A stretch of 64,000 nucleotides of DNA from Flavobacterium sp. CECT 9288 (GCF_918731615.1 NZ_OU957226.1:2915501-2979500), one strand, 5' to 3'. Shown: positions 33,701 to 42,194, counted from the first letter of the stretch. Notes: a model not told the origin generated them from the letters alone. Numbers and translations are program-made.

Positions 33701-34954
33701 TTCGCTAACAGTGGTATTAAACCCTGAACTTGAAGTAGCAATTTCTCTAATATTAGCATTTAACAAACCCGTTCCAGTAGTAATTTGAGCTGGATCATAA
33801 TCGTTATTAGCATTATTTGAGGGAGTATTAGCTGGAGCATTAAAGATTCCTGTAGATGGGTCTAGCACAACAACTTCATTATCTGGAATACCTGTGATTT
33901 GGGCTTCACCTAGATCTTGAATAGCAATAATGTTCCTCAAATTATTATTGGTTGTAGTTACCCTATTTTGTCTGTTAGTAACCCAAACTTCAATTCTTGA
34001 GATTTGAACTCTACTATCTATAAAAGGATAATTTACAAGAGACTTATCATACCTGTCTCTAAAATATTGCGATAAGAAAAAGTGGCGATCACTATCATAA
34101 TCTAAAGCAAACATTTCAAAGTTTTCAATGGTACCTCCACCTTGAGCAACTACGCTTTTTGTTTGTGATTTTTGTTCTGAGAATACCCCTGTGAAAGTTG
34201 TTTTACCAAATTGCAATTGTGTCTTGAAACCAAATAAACTTTGGGCTCCTCGAATCAGAGAACTGTTTAGTGGCATGCTCACATTTCCGACTTCTATTTT
34301 TTGAATGATATCGTCCTCAGTAGGTGCATAATCTAGTTTTATTAAGTTTTGAAATGCAAAGGTAGATTGAGTATCATAATTAGCATTTACATTAAGTCTT
34401 GTTCCCACTTTCCCCATCAAACTCATGCTGATTCTTTGATCAAAATCAAAGGAAAGATTAGACCTGTTTCTAGGAGAAAATGAAGGATTATCTTGTTTTG
34501 TAAAACGCAAACCTAAATCCATTTCAACAGATCCTGTAGGTTTTACATCAATGGTATTACTACCAAAAATAGATTCAAACAAACCTGATTTGATAACGTA
34601 TCGCGGTAATAAATCTTTTTTTGCGTCTTGGCTACCTTCTTTTTTACCGTCTATGGCATCTACTTTTGTTTTAAAATAGTTGCGCATTGACTCTTTCAAA
34701 ACTAATTTCTCATATTCCTTAGGAGTCAATATGATAGGGTAATTTATAGATAACCCGTCAAAAGAACTTGTGTACACATACCTATCTATAGCTGGATCAT
34801 ACGTATATGATGAAAGTATACTTGGTGGGTTTTTAAGCTGTAATTTCCCCTTAGAGAAACCCTTACTTACCGTATCCTGAGTTCCCTCTTTAACTTGAGC
34901 ATGCAATATGTAACCACATAATAGAACAAGCCAAAAAATACAATTTTTATGCAT
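27791..34954 (-). CDS. sprA: SprA, type IX secretion outer-membrane translocon
   Basis: A 2387-residue outer-membrane protein; in F. johnsoniae the homologue of about 2400 residues forms a giant 36-strand barrel through which type IX cargo, including gliding adhesins, leaves the cell. A signal peptide (ending LHAQ) is followed by repeated SprA N-terminal blocks (for example GSVEMDLGLRFTKQDNPSF and LFGFKTQLQFGKTTFTGVFS), long beta-strand arrays, and a C-terminal strand ending SGFTLRYNFGN. A proline/lysine-rich segment (KKPAPKPKTGPPKPGEK) near residues 1900-1920 is probably a loop. It lies 25 bp after ruvA. No frameshift is seen over 7.2 kb. Partners (PorV, Plug, SprE) are not in the window. 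Confidence 0.95.
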   Translation of the reverse strand: MHKNCIFWLVLLCGYILHAQVKEGTQDTVSKGFSKGKLQLKNPPSILSSYTYDPAIDRYVYTSSFDGLSINYPIILTPKEYEKLVLKESMRNYFKTKVDAIDGKKEGSQDAKKDLLPRYVIKSGLFESIFGSNTIDVKPTGSVEMDLGLRFTKQDNPSFSPRNRSNLSFDFDQRISMSLMGKVGTRLNVNANYDTQSTFAFQNLIKLDYAPTEDDIIQKIEVGNVSMPLNSSLIRGAQSLFGFKTQLQFGKTTFTGVFSEQKSQTKSVVAQGGGTIENFEMFALDYDSDRHFFLSQYFRDRYDKSLVNYPFIDSRVQISRIEVWVTNRQNRVTTTNNNLRNIIAIQDLGEAQITGIPDNEVVVLDPSTGIFNAPANTPSNNANNDYDPAQITTGTGLLNANIREIATSSSGFNTTVSEGQDYSKLENARKLNPNEFTFNPQLGFISLQQRLANDEVLAVAYQYTIGDQVYQVGEFGNDGVDATVVTGNTPATQAIISQSLILKMLKSNLTNVKNPIWNLMMKNIYQIQGGYQLKQEDFRFNILYADPSPINYISEVTGTPFPDKNNPTLIPPKDYTVTSTPLLKVLNLDKLNFNNDPQAGGDGFFDFIPNLTIDAQNGRIMFTTKEPFGELLFSKLSNSAIEDYRNPSTYNDNQRKYVFQSMYRNTQAGALQDSDKNKYLLRGKYKSSGSDGIPIGAFNVPQGSVVVTAAGRRLVEGVDYSVNYQFGRVQILDPSLQASNTPIEVSLENNSVFGQQTRRFIGLNVEHKISDNFVVGGTFLKMTERPFTQKSSFGQESVNNTVFGLNTNYSTQVPFLTRLVNMLPNLDTDVPSNLSIRGEVAFLRPDTPKADQFQGESTIYVDDFEGSQSTIDMRSPQAWSLSSTPERTTTSSYDFNGSATNLSYGFKRAKLAWYAIDPIFYTQRPTGVSDDDLSFNKTRRVFSRELYPLTDIAQGQTQVISTLDLTYFPSERGPYNNNSALDANPTENFGGIMRALNSTNFEQGNVEYIQFWVLDPYVGNGPAPQSNTGKIYFNLGEISEDILKDGRKQYENGLGPGQVVVTPRPLWGEVPASQSLIYAFDTDVNNRQNQDVGLDGLSNSNEGSVYTNFASELDPAADDYTFYLNANGTIIDRYKNYNGVENNSPVDINSANRGSSTVPDVEDINRDNTMNTINAYYEYSIDMRPGMNIGQNYITDIRNTQVTLPNGSTTDARWIQFKIPVSQPENVIGSISDFRSIRFMRMFMTGFNDEVTVRFGALDLVRGEWRRYTNALDFNDLNPDDDGTNLDVLAVNIQENNERCPVNYVTPPAVQREQLFNNNTVINQNEQSLALRASGDGLEPQDSRAVFKNVSIDMRQFNKLKMFLHAESLPNEIALSDNQMVGFIRFGNDFNQNFYQIEIPLKVTVPSGGNTSDCGALSPELVWPSENEIDLPLELLTRMKILAMKVNPNTLPLDGIYYPDSDASLPDGDKSTTLKLGIKGNPNFGLVRTLMVGIKNNDPLNDIKGEVWFNELRLADMDNKGGMAAVLNVDTNLADFATVSASGRKTTIGFGSLEQGPNERSREDIQQYNIVTNVNLGKLLPQKWGVNLPFNYSVGEETITPEYDPFNQDIKLKQLLENTTNQNEKDNIANRAIDYTKRTSINFIGVKKERQPEQKQRVYDPENFTFSQSFNQVERHDFEIEDFVDQQANSAVDYAYTFKTKPVEPFKKSKFLNKSNYWKMLSDFNFNYLPSTISFNTNINRQYNRQQFRQVEVEGIGLDPLFRRNFAFNYQYGFNYNLTKSLKLNYTASSSNIVKSYLNEDNEPIDSFTIWDRYWDMGDPNQHMQQLVVNYELPINKIPLFSFIKATYSYTGDYSWQRTSNALSQITIGGQDFNLGNTIQNASSSNLNASLTMETLYKYLGISKTSKKPAPKPKTGPPKPGEKIVNTNVAAATAKNGIFVDGLIGMLTSVKNIQVNYTHNSGTVLPGYTPGIGFLGSSRPSLGFIFGSQDDIRFEAAKNGWLTNYQDFNQNYTQVDNKILKATANVDLFPDMKIDLTFDRALSQNDSEQYDVSNGIYNPRSPFSTGIFSISTVLIKTSFSASDQNSSQAFDDFRENRLAVANRLATARGININNPANLDGEGYPKGFGKNNQAVLLPAFLAAYSGNDAGGASLGIFRNLPLPNWAIKYNGLMRYSLFKKNFKRFSLLHNYRASYTINAFRSNFEYDKNPNGIDASGNFFNKTIMSNINLVEQFNPLVRMDFELKSSLKVLTEVKKDRALSMSFDNNLLTEVKGLEYVVGLGYRFKDVIFSSRLADNPTGVIKSDINLSADVTYRNNETIVRYLDYNNNQLAGGQNIWTVKVKADYAFSKNLTAIFYYDHSFSKAVISTAFPLTNIRSGFTLRYNFGN

Positions 34955-34979
34955 ATAACTCCTGTTTCTTAAATCCCTT

Positions 34980-35561
34980 TTATAGGTTTTTTAAAGCTTG
35001 TTTGATAATAGATTCAACGGTAGCATCTGGATTTTCTTTGACGATTTTTTCGATAACTTTTTCCGAACTTTTTCGTACAAAACCTAATACTTCCAATGCT
35101 GATAACGCTTCATCTCTATTTGTATTGCTTTGAGACATAGAAACTTCGTCTAAATCATAAAGTTTTAATACTTTTTCTTTGAGGTCAAGTATCACCCTCT
35201 GTGCTGTTTTACTACCAATTCCCTTAATAGATTGAATAGTTACTACATCTGCCGATCCTATGGCATTTGTAATTTGTTTGGGATCAAGTGAGGACAACAT
35301 TGTTCTAGCAATGCTTGCGCCAATACCTGAAACAGACAATAAGAGTCTGAAAATTTCTCTTTCAGATTTTTCAATAAACCCAAAAAGTGTATGCGCATCT
35401 TCTTTAATTTGAAGATGCGTATATACTTTTATAAAATCGGTATTGGGTAATAATGAATATGTATATAAGGAAATATTTATATGGTAGCCTACGCCCGCAC
35501 AATCAATAACAATATGTGTTGGCGATTTTTCTACGAGTTTCCCTTGTAAGTGTGCTATCAT
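34980..35561 (-). CDS. ruvA: Holliday junction branch migration protein RuvA
   Basis: Tetrameric DNA-binding subunit that loads RuvB on Holliday junctions. I chose the ATG at 35561 (MIAHLQGKLVEKSPTHIVID), which matches the family N-terminus; the frame continues 14 codons upstream through the promoter. The 193 residues contain the OB domain, the two helix-hairpin-helix motifs (LLSVSGIGASIARTML about 86-101, IQSIKGIGSKTAQRVILDL about 121-139) and the C-terminal RuvB-binding domain. ruvB is separate, at 47 kb. sprA follows 25 bp downstream. Confidence 0.95.
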   Translation of the reverse strand: MIAHLQGKLVEKSPTHIVIDCAGVGYHINISLYTYSLLPNTDFIKVYTHLQIKEDAHTLFGFIEKSEREIFRLLLSVSGIGASIARTMLSSLDPKQITNAIGSADVVTIQSIKGIGSKTAQRVILDLKEKVLKLYDLDEVSMSQSNTNRDEALSALEVLGFVRKSSEKVIEKIVKENPDATVESIIKQALKNL

Positions 35562-35580
35562 GATGTATATAAAATAGTTC

Positions 35581-35588
35581 CAAATATA
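35581..35588 (-). promoter_or_regulatory. Candidate -7 element for ruvA-sprA
   Basis: The minus strand reads TATATTTG, ending 19 bp before the ruvA ATG. It is probably also the main promoter for sprA, since no room for one exists between ruvA and sprA. Confidence 0.42.
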
Positions 35589-35655
35589 ACAAAATTTGTA
35601 CACGCATAAATTTCTGATAAAAAATTATGCTACAATTTGTTTACAATGCATTAAA

Positions 35656-37944
35656 TTAAATTTGTTTGGCTTTCTTAATGGCTTTTTCTTGTGCATCAAT
35701 CACTGCAATTGCTGCCATATTTACCATTTCCTCAACACTTGCTCCTAATTGAAAAATGTGTACCGGTTTGCCCATTCCTAACATGATCGGTCCTATAGAA
35801 TCTACTTTGTTAAGTTCTTTCAATAGTTTATACGTAATATTTGCCGATTCTAGATTTGGGAAAACCAACGTATTTACTTTTTTTCCAGCTAGTTTAGAGA
35901 ATGGAAACTTCTCTTTTAACATTTCAGGGTTTAAAGCAAAGTCGGCTTGAATTTCTCCATCAATGATCATGTCTGGATAATTCTTATGCAAAAAGGCTAC
36001 AGCTTCACGTACTTTTGAAGCATTCTCATTTGATGAAGATCCAAAATTAGAAAACGACACCATAGCTATTACTGGTTCAACTCCAAACATTTTAGCCGTT
36101 TTAGCAGTCATGATTGCAATTTTGGCTAAATCATCTGCTGACGGGTTGATGTTAATTGCAGTATCTGATAAAAACATTGGCCCACGAGCCGTCATCATCA
36201 TATTTGTTGTAGCAATTATTGAAGCACCAGCTGCTTTATCAATCAGTTGCAACATAGGTTTCACTACAGATGGGTAACTTCTTGAATGTCCTGTTACCAG
36301 TGCATCGGCTTCATTTTCATTGACCATCATGGCTGCAAAATAATTTCTTTCGCGCATGAGTTTTTGAGCATCTAGAAGTGATATGCCGCGACGTTGTCTT
36401 GTAGACCAGTACGTTGAGGCAAATTTATTCCTTCTTGACTCTTCCTCTTTAATTTTTGGATCAATAATAGGCACATCAGCATCAAAGCCTATTTCTTCTT
36501 TCAATTCCAATATAATTTCTTTGTTTCCTAGTAAAATTGGGAAACCAATACCTTCTTCGTGTACTATTTGAGCTGCTTTTAAAACATCGAGATGATCTGC
36601 TTCGGCAAAAACAATACGTTTCGGATCCATCTTGGCTCTATTGGTAATCAAACGAACCATTTTGTTATCGTTACCCAAACGATCGTTCAATTCTTCTTCG
36701 TATTTTTTCCAATCTGTAATAGGGTTTAATGCTACGCCAGACTCCATAGCTGCTTTGGCTACAGCCGGTGCAACAATAGATATTAATCTTGGATCAAAAG
36801 GTTTTGGAATGATGTAATCTCTACCAAAATTAAGTTTTGTAGCTCCATAAGCCACATTAACTTGTTCTGGAACAGATTCCTTAGTCAATAAAGCAAGTGC
36901 TTTAACAGCAGCCATTTTCATAGCTTCATTAATTTTGGTAGCACGTACGTCTAGAGCTCCTCTAAAAATGTAAGGAAAACCTAAAACGTTATTAACTTGG
37001 TTAGGAAAATCTGATCTTCCTGTTGCCATAATAACATCTTTACGTGTTGCAATAGCTACATTATAATCAATTTCTGGATCCGGATTTGCCATAGCAAAAA
37101 CGATAGGATTATCAGCCATTGTAAGCAGCATCTCTGGAGACATTAATCCTCCTGTAGACAATCCTAGAAAAATATCAGCATCTACTAAAGCCTCGGCAAG
37201 AGACATTGAAGGGATATTTTTTGCATATTTTAATTGCAGTTCAGACAAACTTGGGTTGTCACTTGTTAACAAACCTTTGCTGTTGAACATGAAAATATTC
37301 TCAACTTTTACACCCAATAAAACATATAAATCAGCACAAGCAAGTGCCGCCGATCCTGCTCCTGAAACCACCATTTTAACCTCTTCGGCTTTCTTGTCAG
37401 CAAGTTCAAGCGCGTTCAACAATGCAGCTGATGAGATGATAGCCGTACCGTGTTGATCATCATGCATTACAGGAATATTTAACTCCTCTACCAAACGTCT
37501 TTCTATTTCAAAAGACTCTGGTGCTTTGATATCCTCAAGATTGATCCCTCCAAAAGTAGGAGCAATATTCTTAACTGTTTGGATGAACTCTTCAATATCT
37601 TTCGTTCCTATTTCAATATCAAAAACATCAATATCTGCAAAAATTTTAAACAACAAACCTTTTCCTTCCATTACTGGTTTTGAGGCTTCGGGACCTATAT
37701 CCCCTAGACCCAAAACAGCGGTACCGTTTGTAATTACGGCTACTAGATTTCCTTTGGCGGTATATTTGTAAACGTTATTGATATCTTTTGCAATTTCTAA
37801 ACATGGCTCAGCAACTCCTGGAGAATATGCTAGTGACAAATCTCTTTGTGTGGCATATTTTTTTGTTGGAACAACTTGAATTTTTCCTGGAGTAGGCTTA
37901 GCGTGGTATAATAATGCTTCTCTTCTTTTGTTATTTTTGTCCAT
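35656..37944 (-). CDS. maeB: NADP-dependent malic enzyme (malic enzyme-PTA fusion)
   Basis: Oxidatively decarboxylates malate to pyruvate, yielding NADPH. The 762-residue protein is the MaeB type: malic enzyme domains (about 1-420; DLSLAYSPGVAEPCLEIAKD, MHDDQHGTAIISSAALLNAL, VVSGAGSAALACADLY for NAD(P)) followed by a phosphotransacetylase-like domain (about 430-762; ALVTGHSRSYPSVVKPML, MLGMGKPVHIFQLGASVEEM). In known MaeB proteins that second domain is regulatory and binds acetyl-CoA. It is followed at 94 bp by ruvA. Confidence 0.95.
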   Translation of the reverse strand: MDKNNKRREALLYHAKPTPGKIQVVPTKKYATQRDLSLAYSPGVAEPCLEIAKDINNVYKYTAKGNLVAVITNGTAVLGLGDIGPEASKPVMEGKGLLFKIFADIDVFDIEIGTKDIEEFIQTVKNIAPTFGGINLEDIKAPESFEIERRLVEELNIPVMHDDQHGTAIISSAALLNALELADKKAEEVKMVVSGAGSAALACADLYVLLGVKVENIFMFNSKGLLTSDNPSLSELQLKYAKNIPSMSLAEALVDADIFLGLSTGGLMSPEMLLTMADNPIVFAMANPDPEIDYNVAIATRKDVIMATGRSDFPNQVNNVLGFPYIFRGALDVRATKINEAMKMAAVKALALLTKESVPEQVNVAYGATKLNFGRDYIIPKPFDPRLISIVAPAVAKAAMESGVALNPITDWKKYEEELNDRLGNDNKMVRLITNRAKMDPKRIVFAEADHLDVLKAAQIVHEEGIGFPILLGNKEIILELKEEIGFDADVPIIDPKIKEEESRRNKFASTYWSTRQRRGISLLDAQKLMRERNYFAAMMVNENEADALVTGHSRSYPSVVKPMLQLIDKAAGASIIATTNMMMTARGPMFLSDTAININPSADDLAKIAIMTAKTAKMFGVEPVIAMVSFSNFGSSSNENASKVREAVAFLHKNYPDMIIDGEIQADFALNPEMLKEKFPFSKLAGKKVNTLVFPNLESANITYKLLKELNKVDSIGPIMLGMGKPVHIFQLGASVEEMVNMAAIAVIDAQEKAIKKAKQI

Positions 37945-37967
37945 TTTTTTGCTTTTATTCTAGATTA

Positions 37968-37975
37968 CAAAGATA
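37968..37975 (-). promoter_or_regulatory. Candidate -7 element for maeB
   Basis: The minus strand reads TATCTTTG, 23 bp before the maeB ATG; no strong -33 element is seen. Confidence 0.4.
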
Positions 37976-38044
37976 GAAGACTTGGTTTAAAAAGTCAGCT
38001 TTTATACTATTCTTTTCAAATTTTGGGCTAATTTATTACCTTAG

Positions 38045-38080
38045 AAACAAAAATAGCCGCATATAAATGCAGCTATTTCT
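38045..38080 (-). terminator. Terminator after the CBS-domain gene
   Basis: AAATAGC (38051-38057) and GCTATTT (38072-38078) form the outer stem with an inner GCAT/ATGC pairing. On the minus strand the stem is followed by TTTGTTTC. Confidence 0.75.
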
Positions 38081-38098
38081 TTGTTATAAAATATTAAT

Positions 38099-38524
38099 TT
38101 ACTGTGTAATATAAGTGTTTAAATGCTGTATGGTATCTTTTTGCAACTCTATTATTGCTTTTACAACATCACTTATGGATATAATTCCTATTACAATATC
38201 ATTCTCTAAAACGGGCAGGTGACGCACTCTTTTTGTACTCATTAATTCCATACAAAAATCCAAATTATCTGTTGGTTTTACGGTCACCACATTTGTCTCC
38301 ATAATTTCATGAACAAATGTTTTCTTTGAAGATTTTGCTTTTAAAACAATTTTCCTGGCATAATCCCGCTCCGATAAAACTCCTTTTAGTTCTGTGTTTT
38401 CAATAATGAGGATGGCTCCAATGTTTTTTTCACTCATAATGGTCAGAGCTTCGTAGACTGTATGGGTTGATAGTATAGAGAATACCTCTTTCCCTTTTGT
38501 GCTTAAAATTTGGTTTACTGTCAT
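38099..38524 (-). CDS. CBS-domain pair protein
   Basis: A 141-residue protein consisting almost entirely of two CBS motifs (TVYEALTIMSEKNIGAILII and NLDFCMELMSTKRVRHLPVL), with the typical IGIISISDVVKAII end of the second. I chose the ATG at 38524; the frame can be extended two codons to a TTG at 38530. Such stand-alone CBS pairs bind adenine nucleotides or S-adenosyl ligands and regulate unknown partners. It is flanked by a terminator on the 3' side and by the sugar locus on the 5' side, with an 80-bp gap. Confidence 0.88.
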   Translation of the reverse strand: MTVNQILSTKGKEVFSILSTHTVYEALTIMSEKNIGAILIIENTELKGVLSERDYARKIVLKAKSSKKTFVHEIMETNVVTVKPTDNLDFCMELMSTKRVRHLPVLENDIVIGIISISDVVKAIIELQKDTIQHLNTYITQ

Positions 38525-38610
38525 AATCAATTCATTTAGTGAATGATAAAGTTATAAAAAATAAACATAAAAGGATATAAATTGCAATAAGAATATATTT
38601 GCGCAATTAG

Positions 38611-39546
38611 CTAATCTAATTCTATAAATGAACCAATATCAATATTAGTAGGAAGTCTACCGACATTTTGCAATTTCAGAACTGCAAGTTTTTGAGCTAT
38701 CGTAATAGTATCATTAAAATTTTTATTCAAAAGTTGCGCATATAGAAAGCCTGTCCAAAATGCATCACCAGCACCCGTGGCATCTTTTATTTCTAGAACT
38801 GGAATTGATTCTTGATGAAAAAGCCCAAACTCTTTGTCTGACAAAACCACTCCTTCTTTTCCTTTTGTCAAGCAAATTGTTGAAGCACCTAGGTTATGAA
38901 AAAATTCAAAAATAAAATCTTCGGTTTTTGCTTCTGAAAATAGTCTGTAGCAATCATCCTCACTTAATTTTACTAATGGATCCGTAGCTAAATACTCTTT
39001 CAATACCAATTTAGCTTCCTCTCTATCCTTCCAAATTCGTTCCGAAAAATTAATATCAATACTTGTTTTCAATCCCAATTGCTTTGCTCTTTTAGCGCTT
39101 TCAAGAATTGTGGTACGAGCAGGTTCTTTACTTAGTGCAAAACATGTTGTGTGAAAAATTTTGGCTTTTTCGAGTAAATCATCTGTAATCTGGCTCGGGT
39201 CAATTTGAGAATCAGCTTCTCTAAAAGGAATAAAATCAGGGGTCCCCGTAGATTTAGAAACAAATATTACCGAAGTTGGCTTATCATCAATTTTTTTAAC
39301 GTAGGAAGTAATGACATTATTAGCCTTCAATTTACGAACGATATACTCTCCTAATCCATCTTGACCACAAGTGGCCACTAAAGCTGATTTCAAGCCTAAT
39401 CTTGTTGCATTAACAGCAACATTTGTAGGGGATCCACCTAAAAATCGATGGAAATCTTTAGTTCTATTTATTGAAGTGTCAATTTGATGACCTATAAAAT
39501 CAATTACAACTTCCCCAATACAAATTATATCAATAGATTTTTTCAT
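38611..39546 (-). CDS. PfkB-family sugar kinase, probable fructokinase
   Basis: A 311-residue ribokinase-fold kinase. The N-terminal signature FHRFLGGSPTNVAVNATRLG (about 32-51) binds the sugar, and the C-terminal KDATGAGDAFWTGFLYAQL (about 253-271) carries the catalytic aspartate and anion hole. It lies 4 bp after the GH100-like hydrolase gene in an operon with a sugar transporter. In that setting a fructokinase acting on fructose released from sucrose or a related sugar is the most likely role; other PfkB substrates (2-keto-3-deoxygluconate, ribose) cannot be excluded by sequence alone. Confidence 0.9.
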   Translation of the reverse strand: MKKSIDIICIGEVVIDFIGHQIDTSINRTKDFHRFLGGSPTNVAVNATRLGLKSALVATCGQDGLGEYIVRKLKANNVITSYVKKIDDKPTSVIFVSKSTGTPDFIPFREADSQIDPSQITDDLLEKAKIFHTTCFALSKEPARTTILESAKRAKQLGLKTSIDINFSERIWKDREEAKLVLKEYLATDPLVKLSEDDCYRLFSEAKTEDFIFEFFHNLGASTICLTKGKEGVVLSDKEFGLFHQESIPVLEIKDATGAGDAFWTGFLYAQLLNKNFNDTITIAQKLAVLKLQNVGRLPTNIDIGSFIELD

Positions 39547-39550
39547 TTTT

Positions 39551-40726
39551 TTAAACTAAATATTTAAAATCACTGTAAATACTTTGATGCAACATTACAG
39601 TTGCAGCTGCGCTCCATGTGCAATACAAAACCCCATTAGGCAATTGGGTTTTACTATTGAAATTTTCGTAAAAACTATAATTATCAATTTTGTTAATAGC
39701 ATTTATAGCTTGAAGTATTTCTATAGCTTCTTCTTTTTTTGCTGAAGATAATAAGGCGAGTCCATAAAAACCATTAACCATAGACCAACTTCCACCATTA
39801 TGAAATTCGTTTGGAAAGTTCCTAAATTCGTATTTATAATTATTTTTAAGCAAGTTCCAGTCAGGGTCATTCTCTTTTATTGGTGGCCAGAAAGCAGGTA
39901 GCAATTTTAATGGCATTTTATTTTTCAAGTCTAATGAATACGACACTACATCTTCTTGAAGTGCAGGTGTTCCAATCTTTAAGAGTAGCACTAAGGAATT
40001 AGCAAAAGCATCAAACTGCATCTTATAACCTGCTGGCGAAAACGAACAAGGCATGAAATTTTGAATATTAGCTTCCTTGTATGCCCTTTCGTGGTATTTC
40101 TCTCCTATTGAATCAGGACAAAAATTAATTACTAACTGTTGCGTTATTTGTTCAATTTTACTTGCTATCAAATCACTTTTGCAAAAATAATTATAACTTT
40201 TAAGAGCCCATACTCTCAATAATTGATCATAAAGCACATATCCATCTGTTATGTATTCATCAGCCCAATTACCAGAAAGAGGCACATAAAGCAAATGTTT
40301 ATTATTAAATTCCCAAGCTTCTAAAAGCTGTAAACACTTTTGAATATTACTCTCATATTTTTGAATGAATGCGTGGTCCTTTTTATAAAAAGCGTATTGA
40401 CAAACACCTATAATAAACCAAGTCACCGCATCTACCCTTCCTGCTAAACCTCCATAGCTCACTTCTACATTATCTCCATCTATCATTACATTTGAAGGAA
40501 TTGTACCGTTATGATGCTGATTATTTGCTAATGTTTCTAATGTATCAGCAAAGGTCTCAATCAATTTTTCATCAGCAGAGGCTAATGCTGCTAAACCACA
40601 AATAACTCCATCTCTAGCCCAAACTCTTTTGTAATTTGAAATGTTTTGAGCACTTGCTAAAAACCCTGCTTTAGACGAAGCATTATGTAATAGTTCAATT
40701 GCTTTTTTATAATCTATATTTTCCAT
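39551..40726 (-). CDS. GH100-like cytoplasmic glycoside hydrolase (candidate invertase)
   Basis: A 391-residue protein without signal peptide. Its pattern fits an (alpha/alpha)6 barrel related to GH100 neutral invertases: NYKRVWARDGVICGLAAL (about 31-48), GRVDAVTWFIIGVCQYAF (97-114) where D99 matches the position of the catalytic acid in the GH100 motif VDSGLWW, FHNGGSWSMVNGFYGLALL near residue 310, and YEN with E354 as candidate second catalytic residue. It shares a TAATG junction with the transporter gene and is followed by a sugar kinase. The family is inferred from remembered motifs; a glucoamylase-like or GH63-like enzyme is the alternative. Confidence 0.72.
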   Translation of the reverse strand: MENIDYKKAIELLHNASSKAGFLASAQNISNYKRVWARDGVICGLAALASADEKLIETFADTLETLANNQHHNGTIPSNVMIDGDNVEVSYGGLAGRVDAVTWFIIGVCQYAFYKKDHAFIQKYESNIQKCLQLLEAWEFNNKHLLYVPLSGNWADEYITDGYVLYDQLLRVWALKSYNYFCKSDLIASKIEQITQQLVINFCPDSIGEKYHERAYKEANIQNFMPCSFSPAGYKMQFDAFANSLVLLLKIGTPALQEDVVSYSLDLKNKMPLKLLPAFWPPIKENDPDWNLLKNNYKYEFRNFPNEFHNGGSWSMVNGFYGLALLSSAKKEEAIEILQAINAINKIDNYSFYENFNSKTQLPNGVLYCTWSAAATVMLHQSIYSDFKYLV

Positions 40727-42102
40727 TATACTATTGCTTCTTTTCTGTTTTTAACAGTTATAAAAAGAGTGAAAATTGCACCTAAAATTAAAAAGACACC
40801 TGCTAGTTTAATCACATTTAATGGATTTCTTCCTAATAAATCATATACAAAGTATTGCATGGTCAAGACTTGAATCGCCATTGGTATAACAATAAACATG
40901 TTGAAAATACCCATATAGATACCCGTTTTATCTTTTGGAATAGAACCAGCCAAAAGCTGATAAGGCATAGCCATCATAGAAGCCCAAGAAATTCCTAAAC
41001 CAAATGAGTATAAAAAGATGGTTGTTACGGCTATGTTTTCTCCAAACGGATTGTGCATTACAAATAGAACATCTACATTGTTTAAAAATGGAATACTCAA
41101 TAAACCTATTCCGCCCAATAATAAAGCGAAAAAATGAACTCCTTTTGCCCCGATTTTAAGAGCTAAAGGAACCAGTAAAAAAGCAACCATAAAACAAATG
41201 ATATTATAGGTTCCATTTAAACTGCCAGTCAACAATTGCGCTTGAGAAAACCCTTGTGATGCTTGGTCTGTAGTCTTAAAAATTGAAAGTGAAAGTGTAG
41301 ATGTGATGTATTGCCAATAACAAAACATGGCATACCAAGTAAAAAATTTAACCGGTATTAATTGTTTCATTGTTAAGGGCATTGTTTGGAAAGCCATTAC
41401 AATGTCAACAAAAACCGTTTTAAAAATATTTTGATTCTTCTTTTCATTAATTACGGCTAACTCCTCTTCAGTGGGTGGATATTCTTTTGTTGTAAAAACT
41501 GAAATCAAAACCGAAACAATGGAAGCAAATGCTCCAATGAAAAAAGCCCAATAAGTATAGGTTGGAATTCCATTTGCTAATTTATCCGTAATTGCCAAAA
41601 TCCCTAATGCCACTAAAATAGCAGGGGTAAAATTAGCCAATGTTATACCTAATCCTGTAAAGAAACTTTGCATCAAAAAACCTAATGATTGTTGTTTTTG
41701 ATCTAATTTGTCAGCTACAAAGGCACGATATGGCTCCATGGCCAAATTATTTGCAGCATCTAAAATCCACAGCAAACTTGCTGCCATAAAAATAGAATTA
41801 GAAAAAGGCATGACCAGCAATGCAAAACTTGAGATTAAAGCTCCAATAAGGAAAAATGGTTTTCGGCGACCAAATTTTGGTGACCAAGTGCCGTCACTAA
41901 TCGCTCCAACAATAGGCTGAATTATTAAACCGGTAATAGGACCTGCAAGCCATAACATCGGTAAACTGCCTTCATCAGCTCCTAGATATTTATAAATTGC
42001 ACTCATGTTACTTTGTTGCAACCCAAAACTGAATTGAATTCCAAAGAACCCAAAATTCATGTTCCATATTTGCCAAAAATTAAGTTTTACCTTTTTAAAC
42101 AT
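40726..42102 (-). CDS. SLC45/SUT-like sugar transporter (MFS/GPH type)
   Basis: A 458-residue inner-membrane protein with 12 predicted helices. The first block NFWQIWNMNFGFFGIQFSFG and the loop between helices 2 and 3 (SPKFGRRKPFFLIGALIS, about 79-96) resemble the RWGRRRP signature of sucrose/H+ symporters and SLC45 proteins, and PIVGAISD precedes it. It probably imports a disaccharide with a proton. The stop codon overlaps the hydrolase start (TAATG), implying coupled translation. It lies 92 bp downstream of the TonB-dependent receptor gene, with a terminator-like hairpin in between. Confidence 0.88.
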   Translation of the reverse strand: MFKKVKLNFWQIWNMNFGFFGIQFSFGLQQSNMSAIYKYLGADEGSLPMLWLAGPITGLIIQPIVGAISDGTWSPKFGRRKPFFLIGALISSFALLVMPFSNSIFMAASLLWILDAANNLAMEPYRAFVADKLDQKQQSLGFLMQSFFTGLGITLANFTPAILVALGILAITDKLANGIPTYTYWAFFIGAFASIVSVLISVFTTKEYPPTEEELAVINEKKNQNIFKTVFVDIVMAFQTMPLTMKQLIPVKFFTWYAMFCYWQYITSTLSLSIFKTTDQASQGFSQAQLLTGSLNGTYNIICFMVAFLLVPLALKIGAKGVHFFALLLGGIGLLSIPFLNNVDVLFVMHNPFGENIAVTTIFLYSFGLGISWASMMAMPYQLLAGSIPKDKTGIYMGIFNMFIVIPMAIQVLTMQYFVYDLLGRNPLNVIKLAGVFLILGAIFTLFITVKNRKEAIV

Positions 42103-42124
42103 GCTCCTATTCTTTTTTTAAAAT

Positions 42125-42164
42125 TAAAAAAAACAACTCCTATATTTAAAAATACAGGAATTGT
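42125..42164 (-). terminator. Hairpin between receptor and transporter genes
   Basis: On the minus strand ACAATTCCTGTATT pairs with AATATAGGAGTTGT, using two G-U wobbles, and is followed by eight Ts. It probably attenuates transcription so that the outer-membrane receptor is made in excess over transporter and enzymes. Confidence 0.7.
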
Positions 42165-42194
42165 CTAATCACTAATTAATCATGAAACATTTCA

